From NCBI RefSeq assembly GCF_047663525.1, contig NC_092587.1:43050501-43114500 (forward strand): DNA of 64,000 nucleotides, in the 5' to 3' direction. The notes under the pieces are model-generated. The model saw only the letters and a program-made list of their open reading frames with translations, made no database searches and was not told the origin of the DNA. Below, piece after piece: positions 1-10,460 of this stretch. This DNA comes from Anas platyrhynchos. Lineage: Eukaryota > Chordata > Aves > Anseriformes > Anatidae. How positions within the stretch are numbered: the first letter of the stretch is position 1; each line of letters begins with the position of its first letter. The position numbers were made by a program, and so were the translations under genes.

Positions 1-994
1 AGACACACTTAAGTTTCGTACTTTTCTTAAGTAAACTTTAGCAATGCCATTTGAATTTGGAAAACACCTTTTGTCCAAAGGTTCTCAAGTGGTTGACACA
101 GCGTACACAATTGCTCCTTTAGAGTAAAACTGAGCTCTCCTAGTGCAGACAGTAGTAGTTCTTCAGAAACACAGAGCTAGGGCACGTGAAGACTTGGAGC
201 TGACTCTTCTACTCAGAGCTACCCAGGAAGTCTAAAGCCAGAATAAAAACTGTGCTTAGTATCTGCTGTGAAGCCTGGAGCTCTATTCTCAACACCCACA
301 TGAGAAAAGCCTGCGATTATCACTGCAGAAGATTGCCTGGGTGATGGGGAAGCTGCACTCATTTGCTCTCTTAAAACCAAAGAATAATTTAGGACAAACC
401 CACGTCCAACCCCCGTGTCTGAAACGGAGCTAACTTCAAAGACACATCAAGTTGGCTCAGGGCCTCAGCCAGCCAAACTTCAGCACCTCTGAGAACAGAT
501 TTCACCTCTCTGGGTCCCTCTGCCAGAATCTGACCAGCCCCGAGAACTGCACAGTCCCTTCTTACATCTAACTAGAACTTATCCCCAGCAAGCTGCCAAC
601 TAAGATTTTGCATGGCAAGAGATTTCCTGCTTCGATGTCCAGTCTCTAGGAGCAGCAGAAAGCTTCCCTTGCTTGCCTGCTCAAACGAGAAAGGTACAAA
701 GCACTTTCCCAACAAGAAGAAAGTCGAGAGCTAACACACAGCAACCTGCCAGCAAGGGAGAAAGCACACATTCTGGCTGCAAAAGGCCTATACAATCAGT
801 TAGCCTAAAAGGGAGCCTGTCCCAAAAATAACATTAGAAGCACTGACAGAGAGAAGGGCAGGGTGCAGAGCAAACATTTCAGGGTAGAGCACCGTTTACA
901 TACTTGAAAAGAACATAAGCCCTGTAAAGCCACAGCCTGTGCGTCCACCCAATGTGAGCATGGCATGGCAGGGACTGCTCAGATAATCCCTTAC
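1..994 (-). other. POLDIP3 intron 4 (partial)
   Basis: This lies downstream, on the minus strand, of the donor GTAAGG at 994-989 that ends POLDIP3 coding exon 4. I find no reading frame resembling the later POLDIP3 parts (the linker and the RRM), so those exons should lie beyond the left edge. No repeat was recognised here. Confidence 0.6.
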
Positions 995-1090
995 CGCGTT
1001 GTGCAGGAAACTGTTTGTGGTGGTGATTTTCATCTGTTTGCTAGGAAGGGGAGAGACGCTTTCATCATCATCTTCCATGTCATACAGACC
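995..1090 (-). CDS. POLDIP3: POLDIP3 coding exon 4
   Basis: The acceptor is CTTCTTCTCAG|GGT and the donor is GCG|GTAAGG. The exon has 32 codons, [20 protein letters not shown] and then [12 protein letters not shown], which match the acidic patch and following hydrophobic segment of vertebrate POLDIP3. It is phase 0 at both ends. Confidence 0.93.
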
Positions 1091-4000
1091 CTGAGAAGAA
1101 GCAAGATAATAGTTTACAAGAAGGTAGATTTACTTTAGACGTGATTTCTAAAATAAGTGATTTTCTCCTGTCTTCAGCCTTCTTCAGAACACACGCGGTA
1201 ACAGAAGGAAATGGACACAGAATAGTTTGGGTTGGAAGGGACCCTAAAGAACATCCAGTTCCAACCCCCTGCCTTGGGCAGGGACACCTCCCACCAGAGC
1301 AGGTTGCCCAAAGCACCATCCAGGCTGGCCTTGGACACTTCCAGGGATAGGGAATCCATAATCTCTCTGGGCAACATGTTCCAGCACCTCACCACCCTCA
1401 CAGTAAAGAATTTCTTCCTTATATCTAATCTCAGCCTACCCTCTTTTAGCTTAAAACCATTACCCCTTGCCCTATGACCACACTCCCTGCCAAAGAGTCC
1501 CCTCCCAGCTTTCCTGTAGGCCTCCTTTAGGTACTCGAAGGTAGCCACCAGAGCTCTCCCCGGAGCCTTCTCTCCTCTAGGAGCTCCAGCCCTCTGATCA
1601 CCTTTGTGGCTCTCCTCCAGACCCACTCTAACAGGTCCACGTCCTTATGTTGGGAGCCCCAGAGCAGAACACAGCACTCAGGTGGGGCCTCAAGAGCAGA
1701 GCAGAGGGGGATTCACCTCCCTCACCCTGCTGGCCACGCTTCTTTTGATGCAGCCCAGGATATGGTTGGCTTTCTGGGCTGTAAGCACACGTTGCCAGCT
1801 CGTGTTGAGCTTTTCATCAACCAGCACCCCCAAGTCCTTCTCCTCAGGGCTGCTCTCCACCCACACCCAGACTGGATTCACGTTTAGGATTGCAAACACG
1901 ATGTTTGCATGTTTGGAAATGCACGACGACTTGGACTTTGCTCTTATCCTCACATCTAAAGGACAGAGAGCTAAGAGAATACAAGCCCATTCCATAACGT
2001 CGGCATAAGATCAAACTTCTTTTCCAGAGATGTGATTTCCCTACGTGTACTGCAGTCACCTACAGATTCCTCTCCTCTCTAGACCTTAACAGCGCTGATG
2101 AAACCACATTACTAGAATAAAGCCTTAATGGCTTATGTTTTAGCACCCTTCTACCTTTAAAGTTGAAGCCTGTGCATATATTTTTTGTAAAAGGAAGCAG
2201 ATGCCTGTGGAATACAACTGAACTGAACGTTCCTCAGCACAGCACACGCCCGTCTGGCACTAGAAAACACCGCACTGCGAGGCTTACTGAAGAATTTGCT
2301 TCCCAGTTCCGCATAACGCCCATAGCCCTGCCACAAAATACTGAGGCTAACAACAATCCAAACGTTTTTCATAGTCTCTTAACAATAATATGTCTAAGAA
2401 AAATGTTTATACGCATATGGCACTGCCCAGAACATGGGAAGTCACAACTCCAAAGAGCTTCCCATTAATTCAGTAGGAAGGTGAAGAAAAACGAAGAGAT
2501 CATCAATAACAGCTTGAAAAATAAGTGGGTTTTCATGGCCAACAAGATCCTGGTTTATGAACAGGGAGGTTGTTATAATCACAGAAATGCTATGACAGAA
2601 GAAAAAGGGATGGTAGAACAGAGTCATGCAGAAAACTAGCAAAAACGCTAGGCAGGAAGACAATGGATTTGAGTTAAAGCCAGTGAAACAGAGTCAAGGC
2701 GTCTGGTAACGAGGTCAGAATAAGGAAGACACTTTCTGGAGTGACAGCAATGAAGACACGAACAGCTCAAGTTACCATAATCAAGGCATAAAATAAACAT
2801 GACATGGTAGTGTCAGTGCCAGTTCTCCCATATTTCATACCACAGTTTATACAGACATACAAAATAAAGTAAGTAATAGGATAATTCCTTTGAAAGAGCC
2901 CAAGGTGGTAAGGTAGCCAAATGCTCTGGGGCCACAGCAAAGGCCTTTAAAGCTGATCCCAAGAGAGACAGCACGGATTCTAGAGTTTTCCTCAGACAAA
3001 GCCTGCTTGATATGGTAATGTTGACAGTACATCAAAAAAAAAAAACAGTTAAAATCATTCATCATCAGGTTTCCAGCAGGGACCCACAGCTGGGGTTTCA
3101 CAGGAAGGTAACACCCTCTCCCACCTCGCTGCGTAACAACATCCACTCCGTGAAGAGGCTGCCAGGATGCTGAATCAAAGCACCCAACACCTGGACTCAA
3201 CGTTGTATCAGTGAAGCATTTAGGGAAAGACATTATGGCTAGAGGTCTTGGTCTCTGGAAAAAACATGTTCTCATAATAAGAAATGGCAATTCCTACACT
3301 GTATTCACGTAACACACCAGGAATCAAGTTCGGTTAGACTAAATGAAAGCCTCAATTACCACAAAGGTATCTCACTGCGCTAGAACAAAGAGCCAAGCTG
3401 TCAGAGACCTTGTAAACTCTCTTCTTTCCTACCTTGAGTTCTCTTTGCACCCACCAACGTTCACGGCCACCTTCCTGCCCCCTCAGTTGCCCACCCCACC
3501 CCTCAAAAACAAGGGTTAAATTAAGAAGAGCACAGAGTGGGCACACACCTGCTTGTGTGTATGGTTGTTCACCACGTTGATCCTCATTCCTGCTGGATGA
3601 GAGTGTCCAGGGACTGGAGCTTTCTGCTACAGTTAGAGGGAAAGAACCAAAGCGTTAAACACTGCAGTCCAACAGATCGCCATTTGGAGAGCCTGGCGCT
3701 GTTCATTGATCCCCTGAGACCACTTACATGAGACACTCTCCTGCTCTGGAAACATGCAACACCGCAATATTAAACAACATCTATGTCTCCTGTGATATGT
3801 TCACAATGAGATACCTGCATTTCATCAAAGAAATTAAAACCCAAGGCCACACAGATAGGCTTTGATTCAAATTACTTGAGTTTTAGTTCAAGTTTAGTGG
3901 GAAAGAGATTTATTTTCAGCTCTAGCAGCACTGATTTGATTTTTCTTGCTGCAAATACGAAAACACAAATGGTGTAAATCAGTAAGAAAGCTCCTCTTCT

Positions 4001-7000
4001 ATCACGTTATGGAGAACCAGAAGATAGCTATTCCCATTAAGCTCAGCAAGTTGGGACACAACACTATTTAGCTGGTCAGTTCCATTTCATAGCAAATAAC
4101 GTCACTTCATGCTAGAGCTGGAATAAACTGTACTGGAATAAAGTGATGCACAGGGTACCTGACCCTCCTACCATATTGTCTGTTAGCCTGTGAAACAAGG
4201 AAACCATGACACGCAGGGAATGTAGCTGCACTAATCAGTGGCCAAAAGCAACTCGCAGCTACCTCAAAAATGCCTCTGTGGTATTTGAAGAAGCTGGAAG
4301 CTGTCAACTACAGAAAACAATGTCTCACAAAAGCACTCAGTAAATGCAGTAAAGATCTCAAATTTGCATTTTCTCTAGAAAAACAGTTTATAGCACAGCA
4401 CCCTCATGTTTCAATTTGCTAGTTCAAAGACAGTTCAATTTGATTCTGTTCCCACAACTGGAACATACAGGAGGGCCACTGGCAATTTAGAATTGAAACA
4501 AGTTATAAGGTAACACTTACATGCATGGTTTAGTCTACGGTCTTAGTCACCACACCATTCTACAACATTTTATGGTAACATGCTAACAAGCACTGTAGGT
4601 CAAACCAAGTGATTAAAAAAAATAAAACCCAGTCAGGTCAGAGCACGTTGCTGCTGTACCCAGCCTCCAAATGCTATTTAACTCCTAGACTTTCTAGCAA
4701 ACGTGCAGCTCCTAATGGTGATTTGGCAGAAAAGGCCAGGATGAGGATTAATTACCCTGCTAACTTGAGGCTATTGAACAGACCGCTCTATAGCTCTGTG
4801 ATTAGCTCTTCTGACTGCCACAAGAATCCTTCCTCAGGCCAGCCTTTCACTCCCAGCCTGGCATCTGAAGACGCCAAGGGGCAGTTTTCTGCTGAGCAGA
4901 AAGACTCATCCAGGCTTTCAAACTGATGAGGACAGCAAATGTCCTGGTGCAGACAGGTACACGGGACCTTCAGGAGGCAGGAAAGAAAAAGAGGTAGACT
5001 GGGAGCTCGAATTATGTCCTTGCAACGTGCTTGAATAGGTGAGGAACGCAAGTGCTCCTCAAACAGCAATCCTGAGGGGCTGAACGGAAGCTTCTGACTC
5101 TACTCACTGCGTGTAACACATGGAGCTCAACAGGAGCTGCTAGCCTGAGAAGTTAAATAAGAATCAACGGTCTCTTGCAAAGAACAGTGGCATAAGAACA
5201 ACAAAAAATGTGTATGTTTGCTTTGCATTTTAGCTGGGGATGAGAGACTACTTAACAGCTCAAGATAAGTATTCTACTGCTGACAGGAGCACTGCTTTGG
5301 TCTTTATTGGGCCCAAAGTTTAAATAAAAGCTTAAAGGGAAGCTTGGATTCTTCAACAAGACTTTAAAAGCTGGAAGGACACAAAAAAGACTGAATCCTG
5401 CCCTATCAGACTGTTGTAAACAAGGGAACATATTCATGCAACTCTGCCACTGGACTGCTGCAGAATAACCGAGGGGCTCAGAGATGGCTCGCTTGACCTA
5501 CTTGGATCGTTTTGGTGATTTTCACGGCTGGATTTACTGTCCCCATAGCTGGGCTGATAGCAGCTGGAGTGTTCCTTTTTAAACTGATCTTCTCTCTGGC
5601 ATCCACCACTTTGGTCACCTTTTCAGCAGCAACACTTTGCTGCTTACGGGAATTCAACATCTCCCGAGCATCCTGCACCTTCCCTTTTATTTTGAACCGA
5701 GCGTCCTTTTGAACCAGTTTTTCCCGAGCATCTTTAACCCCCAGTTTGTGCCGGGCATCAGTGATGCCGATCTTCTGTCGGGCATCAAATGTCCGCTGGA
5801 AGTTGACGGCTGGTGACGATCTACTCAGAAGATTTTGCTGGATCCCAATACGAGATCTTACACCTCCAAATACTGGCCTCGTGTTAAGCCTGAAAAAAAA
5901 AAAAAGTTCAGACATTATAAGGCGTGATACTGTATTGTTGTGGCTTAACCCGGCCGGCAGCTAAATGCCACACAGCCATTTGCTCACCCTCCCCCCTCCC
6001 TCTCTGGGATGGGGGAGAGAAATGGGAAAGTGAAGCCTGTGGGTTGAGATAAAAGACAGTTCATTAAGACAGGAAAATAATAACAATAACAAGAACAATA
6101 ATAATGATGCTAATAGTACTACTACTACTACTGTGTACGGAATAAGTGATGCCCAATGCAATTGCTCACCACCCACTGACCAATGCCCAGCCTAAACCCG
6201 AGCAGCCGCCCCCCCCCCCCACCCCAACCAGCCACCCCTATATCTTGTTCAGCATGACCCCTGTGGTATGAAATACCCCTTGGGCCAGTTTGGGTCAGCT
6301 GTCCTGGGTCTGCCCCCTGCCAGCTCCTGCTGCACCCCCAGCCTGCCCGCTGGCAGGACAGAGCGAGAATTGAAACATCCTTGGCTTGGTGTAAGCACTG
6401 CTCTGCAACAATTAAAACATCAGCGTGGTGTCAACATTCTTCTCATCCTAAGCCAAAACACAGCACCAGACCAGCTACTAGGAGGAAAATTAACTCTGTC
6501 CTAACTGAAACCAGGACAAGTATCCACAGAAGTATCTGTGCCACTGCTTAGAAAAGCTCACGATTACTGCACAGACCAGGTTACCTGTCCGAATACAGCC
6601 CCTAAACTGTTTTACGCTGGATTTTACTTTGCTTGCAAATAGCTAAAGAACTATTTGTCAAAAGTCCTTAAGCTCACGTTTAAGAACTCAAGTAAAGGCC
6701 TGACTTCATCTGTGCTAAAAAACAACTATATTTAAACAAAATTAATCAAAAACTTAGGTACTTTGGGGAACTCTTTGAAGACAAACAGAAATAGATTTTC
6801 TAGCATTAGGACTGAGCAGCTCCATTAAAACATCTCTCGTAGTACAATCATGGGCCTTGAAACAAAGAAAGCGGGGAGCTATACGTCTGATTTCAATAGT
6901 TCTGGGCAGCAAGCTCACAGCTTTGGGACTGTAGGAGGCGTGGATTCCAGAGTGCACAACTACAGGCACCATTCTCAGCTCAAAGCTGCTAGCTCCAAAA

Positions 7001-8894
7001 CTGAGGAACACTTAAGAACGCTGTAAGAACACTTACAAGTACATCATCACCATTGCAAAACTGAGCACAGAAGCTAATAGTCCAAGCAGCCTGTTACGCA
7101 GTGAAGCAGAAACTAGCTTCCTATTACAGGTCTGACTTACTTGTCCAAAATTTCCCCTAAAAGGAAGTAGCCTGTCTGATTTTTTTAATACTGGTCTTTC
7201 TTCAAGTATTTCGTAAAGTTTTAGGGTTTCGTTTTTGTAAAGAAACCCTTTTAATTAGGCTTCTTTTTTTTTTGTAAAGATGACAAAAATGTAAGCAATT
7301 TTAAAGCTATAATAGTGGAAAATATTCTTGATGTCATTTTTTTTTTTAATTCCAAATAAGCTACAGTACTATAGCATTCATCTGCTTTCAAAACCATAAC
7401 GCATAGGATCATAGCCTAAAATTAGGTAGCTGGAATTTGTTTTAGTACCTAAAAGGCTAATGCCATGAATTCAAATGATGATCCAATTCACATTCTCCAT
7501 ATAGCTTTCTATTAGTATTTCCTGATCTAACCCTATCTTAGCATAATTTGCCATCTTGTATTTACAGAGGAGAGATGTGTGGAGAAGAGATGAAACAGCC
7601 TGAGACCCAACACCCACTTCCATGGCTCTGTTCTTGCCGCACCCCAAACTGGAAAGCTCAGACTGGGGTCCCGCTGTGTTACCCAGCTTAGAAATCCTAC
7701 AGCTGCTCTCTCGTACAGCCAAAGCACAGCAGCTCCACGAGACCGGACTGCTACCAAGATCATTTATTAAAATATATCCAGAAGAACATGAAGGTGTAAA
7801 TGCACCCATAAAGCAACAGCCACAAACAAGACTTCCCTTGCTGTTTTAAAACATTAACATAGCGAAGCAGAAAGCAGTTGGCTAGAGTGCTGCAGAGGAT
7901 TCATGAGTGTTCCTTTTAATATGCATAAAAGAAGTCAAAGTAAAACCAGAAATATGTGTATCAGCATTTAAGCCAGAATTAGACTGTTAACAACACGCAT
8001 AATGAAATCAGTTAGGAAACTCTGTACTGAAGATTATACCTTCTCTGAAGGCTTTGTTTACCCTAATAAGCAACTCTTCTCTGGACAGAATTGACAACCC
8101 TGTAACAGCACAAACAGTTTGAGCACTTTGTGCCATGGCACCTGAAACACAAGGGAATCTCAAACATCTGATTTCCTTTCAAATACTATGAGCTCTGACT
8201 CATTTATTACACAAAAATGGCATTTTGTGGGCAGGGATATTTTATAGTTGAAGATTTTTCAGTTATCATTTTGTCTAGATTACTAAAGAGCATGTAATAT
8301 AACCAGACAAGTTTGCTGGCTTTGCCCAGCCTTCCCGAAGGCACGCGAGCTACCTGAGACATTTTACAAAGCAAGCTAAGCGTGCCAAGTGAAATTCGAG
8401 GTGCGGGAACTTGAGGGCTTACTGCTCGGCAGGGAGATTCCCTGGAAGGAAGGAGAGCGAAGGGGGAGCTCGCAGGGAGCCGCGGCGCGCCCTGAGCTGC
8501 ACCAGGCGGCTGCCAACATGGAGGGCAGCGGGAAGGAAGGTGCTGGCAGCTCCCTGCCGCCCTCGAGGTATCACAGGTCCAAAAGGGTCGGGAACCAGCC
8601 GCTCGCTCCTCAGCGAGGAACGGCCCCAACGGTCCCAACGGTCTCAACGGTCGCCCGAGTCCCCCTCGCCTCACAGACGGGCCCCGCGCGCCGGCCGCCG
8701 CCCCCCCCCGAAGGCCCGGCCCCGCGGCGGGCAGCGGCCTCGCGAGCGGGAGGCCCGGCAGGGGGAGCGGGGGAGCCGCGGGGGAGCCGCGGGGGAGGCG
8801 CGGGGCAGCCGCGGGGAGCCGCGGGGGCCGCCTACCTGCCCTTCCCCGCCACGCCGCGCTTCCGGATCAGCTCGTCCAGCGACAGGTCCGCCAT
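995..8894 (-). CDS. POLDIP3: POLDIP3 (polymerase delta-interacting protein 3 / SKAR), 5' part of gene
   Basis: POLDIP3/SKAR binds exon-junction complexes and TREX components, couples S6K1 signalling to translation of spliced mRNA, and binds the p50 subunit of DNA polymerase delta. Four coding exons are visible: 8894-8836, 5889-5502, 3626-3549 and 1090-995. They cover the N-terminal half; the RRM and C-terminus lie outside the window. Recognition rests on the N-terminus [14 protein letters not shown], the repeated DAR(x)K motifs of exon 2 ([45 protein letters not shown]), the exon-3 segment [11 protein letters not shown] and the acidic exon-4 segment YDMEDDDE followed by SKQMKI. Splice phases agree throughout: exon 1 ends in AG and exon 2 adds G to make Arg, and the later junctions are phase 0. 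The promoter is a CpG island shared with divergent RNU12. Confidence 0.95.
1220..1890 (-). mobile_element. CR1 LINE 3' fragment
   Basis: Read on the plus strand it begins with the reverse complement of a CR1 3' end (GGGTTGGAAGGGACC at about 1229) and continues through the familiar GTTGCCCAAAGC, TTCCAGCACCTCACC and TCACCTCCCTCACCCTGCTGGCC segments. It is a 5'-truncated copy inside POLDIP3 intron 3. Frames are broken relative to the C-terminus of CR1 ORF2. Confidence 0.85.
1891..3548 (-). other. Rest of POLDIP3 intron 3
   Basis: No exon, RNA gene or recognisable repeat was found between the CR1 fragment and exon 3, apart from short A runs such as 3033-3044. Confidence 0.5.
3549..3626 (-). CDS. 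POLDIP3: POLDIP3 coding exon 3 (cassette exon, NAGNAG acceptor)
   Basis: The reading is (Q)[21 protein letters not shown] and then THKQ, before the donor CAG|GTGTGT. Both flanking junctions are phase 0, so skipping this exon keeps the frame. The human counterpart is the 29-residue exon 3 whose inclusion depends on TDP-43. The acceptor reads GTAGCAG, two AGs in tandem, so the exon can start at 3626 (26 codons) or at 3623 (25 codons). Either is shorter than the human exon. Confidence 0.88.
3627..5501 (-). other. POLDIP3 intron 2
   Basis: Unique-looking intronic sequence. The open frames at 4609-4926 and 4788-5069 have no recognisable content and no exon-like boundaries. Confidence 0.5.
5502..5889 (-). 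CDS. POLDIP3: POLDIP3 coding exon 2 (DAR-repeat exon)
   Basis: The acceptor is a 13-T run followed by CAG|G, and the donor is CAA|GTAGGT. The exon starts by completing the Arg codon split from exon 1, then reads [18 protein letters not shown] and continues through six imperfect DAR-K repeats to KITKTIQ. It is 388 nt with no internal stop and ends in phase 0. Confidence 0.95.
5936..6518 (-). mobile_element. Endogenous-retrovirus solo LTR in POLDIP3 intron 1
   Basis: On the minus strand the element starts TGTCCTGGTTTCAGTTAGGA and ends CCACAACA, so it has the TG...CA ends of a retroviral LTR. It carries the AGAGTTAATTTTCC and CACCCTCCCCCCTCCC segments familiar from abundant avian ERV LTRs. The tetranucleotide GTAT lies next to both ends (5932-5935 and 6520-6523, with one or two spare bases) and may be a target-site duplication. 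No internal gag/pol/env sequence adjoins it. Class assignment (ERVL-like or other) is uncertain. Confidence 0.75.
6519..8379 (-). other. POLDIP3 intron 1, unique part
   Basis: AT-rich sequence without a recognised gene. An exon-like but unsupported segment at 8062-8141 is described in the findings. Confidence 0.45.
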
Positions 8895-9060
8895 CTTGTC
8901 GCGGGGCCCAGCGAGGAGACGCAGCCAGCGAGCCCCGGACGTGACATCACCGTCCTTCCGCCACTTCCCGCCCCCCCATCCCATCCCATCCCCGCGCCTC
9001 AGTGCGATGCCCGCCCCCTCCCCAGCCCCGCCGTCCCACAAGCCCTAGCGGCGCCCCGGC
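8380..9060. promoter_or_regulatory. CpG island, bidirectional promoter of POLDIP3 and RNU12
   Basis: Very GC- and CpG-rich sequence, in sharp contrast with the AT-rich DNA on both sides. It covers the POLDIP3 start codon (8894) and the DNA leading to the RNU12 enhancer octamer at 9066. There is no TATA box at the POLDIP3 side. It is the likely common promoter of the two divergent genes. Confidence 0.8.
8836..8894 (-). CDS. POLDIP3: POLDIP3 coding exon 1
   Basis: The start codon is at 8894 in the context GCCATC on the plus strand. The exon encodes [19 protein letters not shown] plus two bases of an Arg codon, and the donor is AG|GTAGGC. The short Leu/Asp-rich motif followed by a basic run resembles the UAP56-binding motif of mRNA-export adaptors (inference from the family). 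The exon sits inside the CpG island. Confidence 0.93.
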
Positions 9061-9065
9061 GGCTC

Positions 9066-9073
9066 ATTTGCAT
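9066..9073 (+). promoter_or_regulatory. RNU12 distal sequence element (octamer)
   Basis: A perfect ATTTGCAT octamer about 205 bp upstream of the U12 5' end. This is the Oct-1 site and spacing typical of vertebrate snRNA-gene distal elements. Confidence 0.85.
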
Positions 9074-9208
9074 ACGGGGTGTGACACGGCACGGCTCGGT
9101 TCGGACCAAAAAAGACTTTTTTTTGGCTCAGAACGGCGCGAGGAGAGGATATAAATGCAGAGCGATACGGATACAGCCTGCTCTAGCTAGGGTAGTGAGG
9201 GCGATCTG

Positions 9209-9228
9209 CTCGCCCTGACCTACAGAGG
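9209..9228 (+). promoter_or_regulatory. RNU12 proximal sequence element (PSE)
   Basis: The segment CGCCCTGACCTACAGAGG sits about 60 to 43 bp upstream of the U12 start, where SNAPc binds. It matches the PSE pattern (CACC-N-T-N-A then an A/G-rich end) only in part, so position is the stronger evidence. The absence of a TATA box immediately after it fits RNA polymerase II transcription. Confidence 0.65.
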
Positions 9229-9270
9229 TATCGCGCAGAGCCCTCCCCGCGAGCCGGCGGCTGTTTTGTT

Positions 9271-9420
9271 ATGCCTTAAACTTATGAGTAAGGAAAATAA
9301 CGACCCGGGGTGACGCCCGGGTCCTCACTGCTGATGTGAGAGGAATTTTTGCGCGGGTACAGGTCGCCCCAGGGTGACCCGCTTACTTCGCGGGATGCCC
9401 GGGAGCCGCGATCTGCCCGA
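9271..9420 (+). ncRNA. RNU12: U12 small nuclear RNA (minor spliceosome)
   Basis: U12 snRNA pairs with the branch site of U12-type introns as part of the U11/U12 di-snRNP. The 150-nt length and the 5' end ATGCCTTAAACTTATGAGTA match vertebrate U12. The branch-site recognition sequence GTAAGGAA is at 9288-9295 and the Sm site AATTTTTG at 9344-9351. The 3' stem-loop GCGGGT...ACCCGC is followed by GCGGGATGCC and the ending GATCTGCCCG(A). The stem around 9303-9321 reads ACCCGGG...CCCGGGT where human U12 has ATTCGGG...CCCGAAT, that is, two compensatory pair changes. Together with complete promoter and 3'-box elements this supports a functional gene rather than one of the dispersed snRNA pseudogenes. 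Confidence 0.97.
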
Positions 9421-9432
9421 CCCCAGAGCCCC

Positions 9433-9448
9433 GTGTCCCAACGACAGA
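9433..9448 (+). terminator. snRNA 3' box of RNU12
   Basis: GTGTCCCAACGACAGA lies 13 nt after the RNA end and resembles the GTTT-N-AAA-NN-AGA 3'-box pattern that directs Integrator cleavage of snRNA precursors. Confidence 0.65.
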
Positions 9449-9839
9449 GCCGGACAGGGCCCCGCAGCCGATAACCCCGCTGTTGGAAAACTTCGCAGCC
9501 AGCATTTCGAGCACATTCCTGTAAGCTTCAGAGCAGCCCCCGTGGTTCAGACTTAAAGCTCCATCCCTCCAGTGTGTTCCCCCCCCCCCCCTGCAGGGAG
9601 ACAGTAGGGTCGGGAAGGTGCGCTCTAGTGTCAGGCCCGTCGCCCTGCACCCGTGCCATTTCCCCAAATAAACTCATCTGCCTCGTTTGTGGAGGGTTTG
9701 TGCTCCTCCAGGAGGTAAAAACCCAAGTGAACCAGAGCAGGCCCTGTAAGCCAACGCTCAGGGAAGAATTAGAACAGAGCAAGCACTCAAATACAGAGTG
9801 GCAGATCCAGATGCTTTCCGTCTTGTTTTCTACTCATTT

Positions 9840-9897
9840 GCTAATATATACTCATAATATACTAATATAATATATAATAATATACTCATATTCCTAA
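9840..9897. repeat. AT-rich low-complexity (TAATATA)n-like tract
   Basis: Irregular repeats of CTAATATA/ACTCATAATATA units. Confidence 0.7.
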
Positions 9898-10139
9898 TAC
9901 CAGATTTTGTTTTTCAATCGCTCCTGATAATTTTATGCATCTTTTGTCATAACCCCCAAGTTTTGTTGCTGAGCAATAGCGATCAGGTGAGAGCCCGTCC
10001 TTTTGTCTGTGCGGTGGGAATTGTTTTCCCCTGTAAACACCCCTTTTATGTAAACACACACTGAAATTCCGACATTTTATTGCCGCTCTGTGTGTTAGAT
10101 CATTCTGCAGTCCTTTCATCACTTTCATGACCCCAAATA

Positions 10140-10460
10140 ATTCCACATCAGCAAACTGTAATCTCCTGGCTCACCCTTTTTAAAGACTACTCACAACCAT
10201 GTTAAACATCACAGGTCCCAGCACAGACCCCCGCCATACTCCACTTGCGGCTTTTCTTCATTTACCCTTCCCCTCCGTTTCCTGGTTTTCAGCTAATCAT
10301 TTATTCATGACAAGCTGTCTCTCATCCCGTGACCGCTTAGATGCTTTGAAAGCCTGCGGTGAAAGATTTTTTCAAAAGCTTTGAGAAATCCAGGGGGATT
10401 AGACCAACCAAGTAGTATGCTCCTGCTTGCAGACTTCTCAAAGAAACGCACAGCTTTGGA
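10140..10460 (-). mobile_element. Ancient CR1/L3-like LINE reverse-transcriptase relic
   Basis: Reading the minus strand, the order of segments follows the CR1 RT region: a stretch like 'AGTGGGGTCCCCCAGGGCTC' degraded at 10205-10250 (plus strand TCCCAGCACAGACCCC), then TTTTTTCAAAAGCTTTGAGA and AATCCAGGGGGATTAGACCA on the plus strand at 10368-10407, equivalent to the SKAFDTVS region. Many stops and indels show it is old, far more diverged than the other CR1 copies here. Confidence 0.45.

Noticed and set aside
7474-7534. Possible C/D-box snoRNA (ATGATGA ... CTGA) in POLDIP3 intron 1
   Set aside because: No terminal stem and no internal D'/C' boxes; the short motifs alone occur by chance.
8389-9048. 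219-aa and 177-aa plus-strand open frames over the CpG island
   Set aside because: Pro/Arg/Gly/Ala-rich translations typical of GC-rich DNA, antisense to POLDIP3 exon 1 and without family resemblance.
9148-9156. TATA-like ATATAAATG upstream of RNU12
   Set aside because: It is about 120 bp before the U12 start, too far to serve it, and no other RNA gene start fits; RNU12 is a TATA-less polymerase II unit.
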